A DNA stretch of 64,000 nt from Pedobacter puniceum (lineage in GTDB: Bacteria > Bacteroidota > Bacteroidia > Sphingobacteriales > Sphingobacteriaceae). The stretch lies in NCBI RefSeq assembly GCF_009674685.1, contig NZ_WKJI01000004.1, forward strand, positions 280,427 to 344,426, given 5' to 3'. The position numbers and the translations under genes were made by a program. The notes below the pieces were generated by a model. That model had not been told where the DNA came from and made no database searches. It saw nothing but the letters and a program-made list of their open reading frames with translations. This document shows positions 63,269-64,000 of this stretch, piece by piece. Each line of letters begins with the position of its first letter. Within the stretch, counting starts at the first letter, position 1.

Positions 63269-64000
63269 ATGAAATTTAAAAAGCTTCTTTACAGCCTTCT
63301 GTTTTTTATGTTGCATACACAGCTGTATGCTAAACAACAAACTTTTAAACTAGCAACTGCTATACAAAGTAATATGGTGGTGCAGCAAAATAAAGCTTTT
63401 AAAATTTGGGGATTAGCTGAAGCAAATGAGCAAATCAGTGCTCAGGCAAGTTGGGATAATAAAAAGGTAACTGTAACTGCCAGTGTTAATGGCGAATGGT
63501 TATTGCAATTAGCAGTTCCTAAAGCTAAACCTGGTGATTTTAAGCCTCATTATATCATCATTAAACATACAAAAGGAGAAGTTAAACTAGATAACATTCT
63601 AATAGGCGAGGTTTGGTTGTGTAGCGGACAGTCTAATATGGAGATGACTATGTTACCTGCACCGCCTTGGCATAAAGGAGTTCTGGATTATGAAACAGAA
63701 ATTCCTGAAGCTAATTATCCAAACATTAGGCTTTTTAAAGTTAAAAGAGATACCAGTAGTAGTAAAACTATTTTTGTTGATGCTAAATGGCAAGTTTGTA
63801 GCCCAGAAACGGTTGGTACTTTTAGTGGTGTAGCTTATTATTTTGGTGTTGATGTTTTTAAGAAACTAAATATTCCGGTGGGTTTAGTACTTTCTGCTTA
63901 CGGAGGTGCTTCTTGTCAAGCTTTTACAGCTAGAGAAGTTTTAGAAGCAGATCCTCAATTGAAAAAGAAATATCTAAATAAATATCTACTACAACCAGAT
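63269..64000 (+). CDS. sialate O-acetylesterase-like esterase, copy 2 (partial)
   Basis: The ATG at 63269 lies 2 bp after the lyase stop and the frame stays open to the window edge (244 codons seen). Signal peptide (QLYAKQQ), then the SASA signature VWLCSGQSNMEM and AYGGASCQAFTA, with the same N-terminal beta domain as copy 1 (MVVQQNKAFKIWG). The 3' end lies outside the window. Confidence 0.88.
   Translation, partial: MKFKKLLYSLLFFMLHTQLYAKQQTFKLATAIQSNMVVQQNKAFKIWGLAEANEQISAQASWDNKKVTVTASVNGEWLLQLAVPKAKPGDFKPHYIIIKHTKGEVKLDNILIGEVWLCSGQSNMEMTMLPAPPWHKGVLDYETEIPEANYPNIRLFKVKRDTSSSKTIFVDAKWQVCSPETVGTFSGVAYYFGVDVFKKLNIPVGLVLSAYGGASCQAFTAREVLEADPQLKKKYLNKYLLQPD

Overview
The window looks like a chromosome segment of a Bacteroidota bacterium, most likely Sphingobacteriaceae and close to Pedobacter. 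The evidence is AT-rich DNA, two SusC/SusD pairs, a giant one-protein hybrid two-component regulator, type IX secretion (T9SS) C-terminal domains, promoters of the Bacteroidota TAnnTTTG type, and almost no Shine-Dalgarno sequences. The genus is inference. All genes but one (39067-40209) lie on the + strand.

Layout. 1-268: no gene seen. 269-9708: housekeeping genes: a thiolase, a small secreted protein, two POT-family peptide transporters, a dolichol-phosphate-mannose-synthase-like glycosyltransferase overlapping an SGNH esterase, ruvB and a conserved hypothetical gene closed by a terminator. 9828-11915: a 7TM-HD phosphohydrolase. 11924-12467: a compact curiosity. A 5' partial copy of tRNA-Ser, broken by two hairpin-pair insertions, is followed by a one-gene GIY-YIG nuclease and then an intact tRNA-Ser(GCT).

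12627 to the window end: a large polysaccharide utilisation locus. It starts with the hybrid sensor/regulator. Then follow a GH3 enzyme, a T9SS-exported protein, two tandem lipoproteins, a jelly-roll lipoprotein, SusC/SusD twice, a heparinase II/III-type lyase fused to an IPT/TIG domain, a sulfatase, a 48-bp palindromic minisatellite, a divergently transcribed T9SS protein, a GH2 enzyme, a GH-A-like protein and a second jelly-roll lipoprotein. After an accessory island (about 46.2-56.4 kb: PH-domain proteins, a stand-alone LytTR protein, an O-antigen-ligase-like protein, a transglutaminase-like lipoprotein, two outer-membrane barrels and several frameshifted genes) come a ROK sugar kinase, a sialate O-acetylesterase-like protein, an acidic protein of unknown function, a second heparinase II/III-type lyase and a second acetylesterase cut by the window edge.

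How they fit together. SusC/D would bind and import oligosaccharides. The lyases, sulfatase, GH2, GH3 and esterases would trim a sulfated and/or acetylated polymer containing uronic acid and amino sugar (glycosaminoglycan-like; inference). The ROK kinase would phosphorylate a released sugar. Seven promoters share one operator layout: two direct half-sites exactly 21 bp apart and a -7 box starting 27-28 bp after the second half-site. They precede the GH3, 22611, SusC1, 39067(-), GH2, 53460 and ROK transcription units, so these probably form one regulon, with the HTCS at 12627 the natural candidate regulator.
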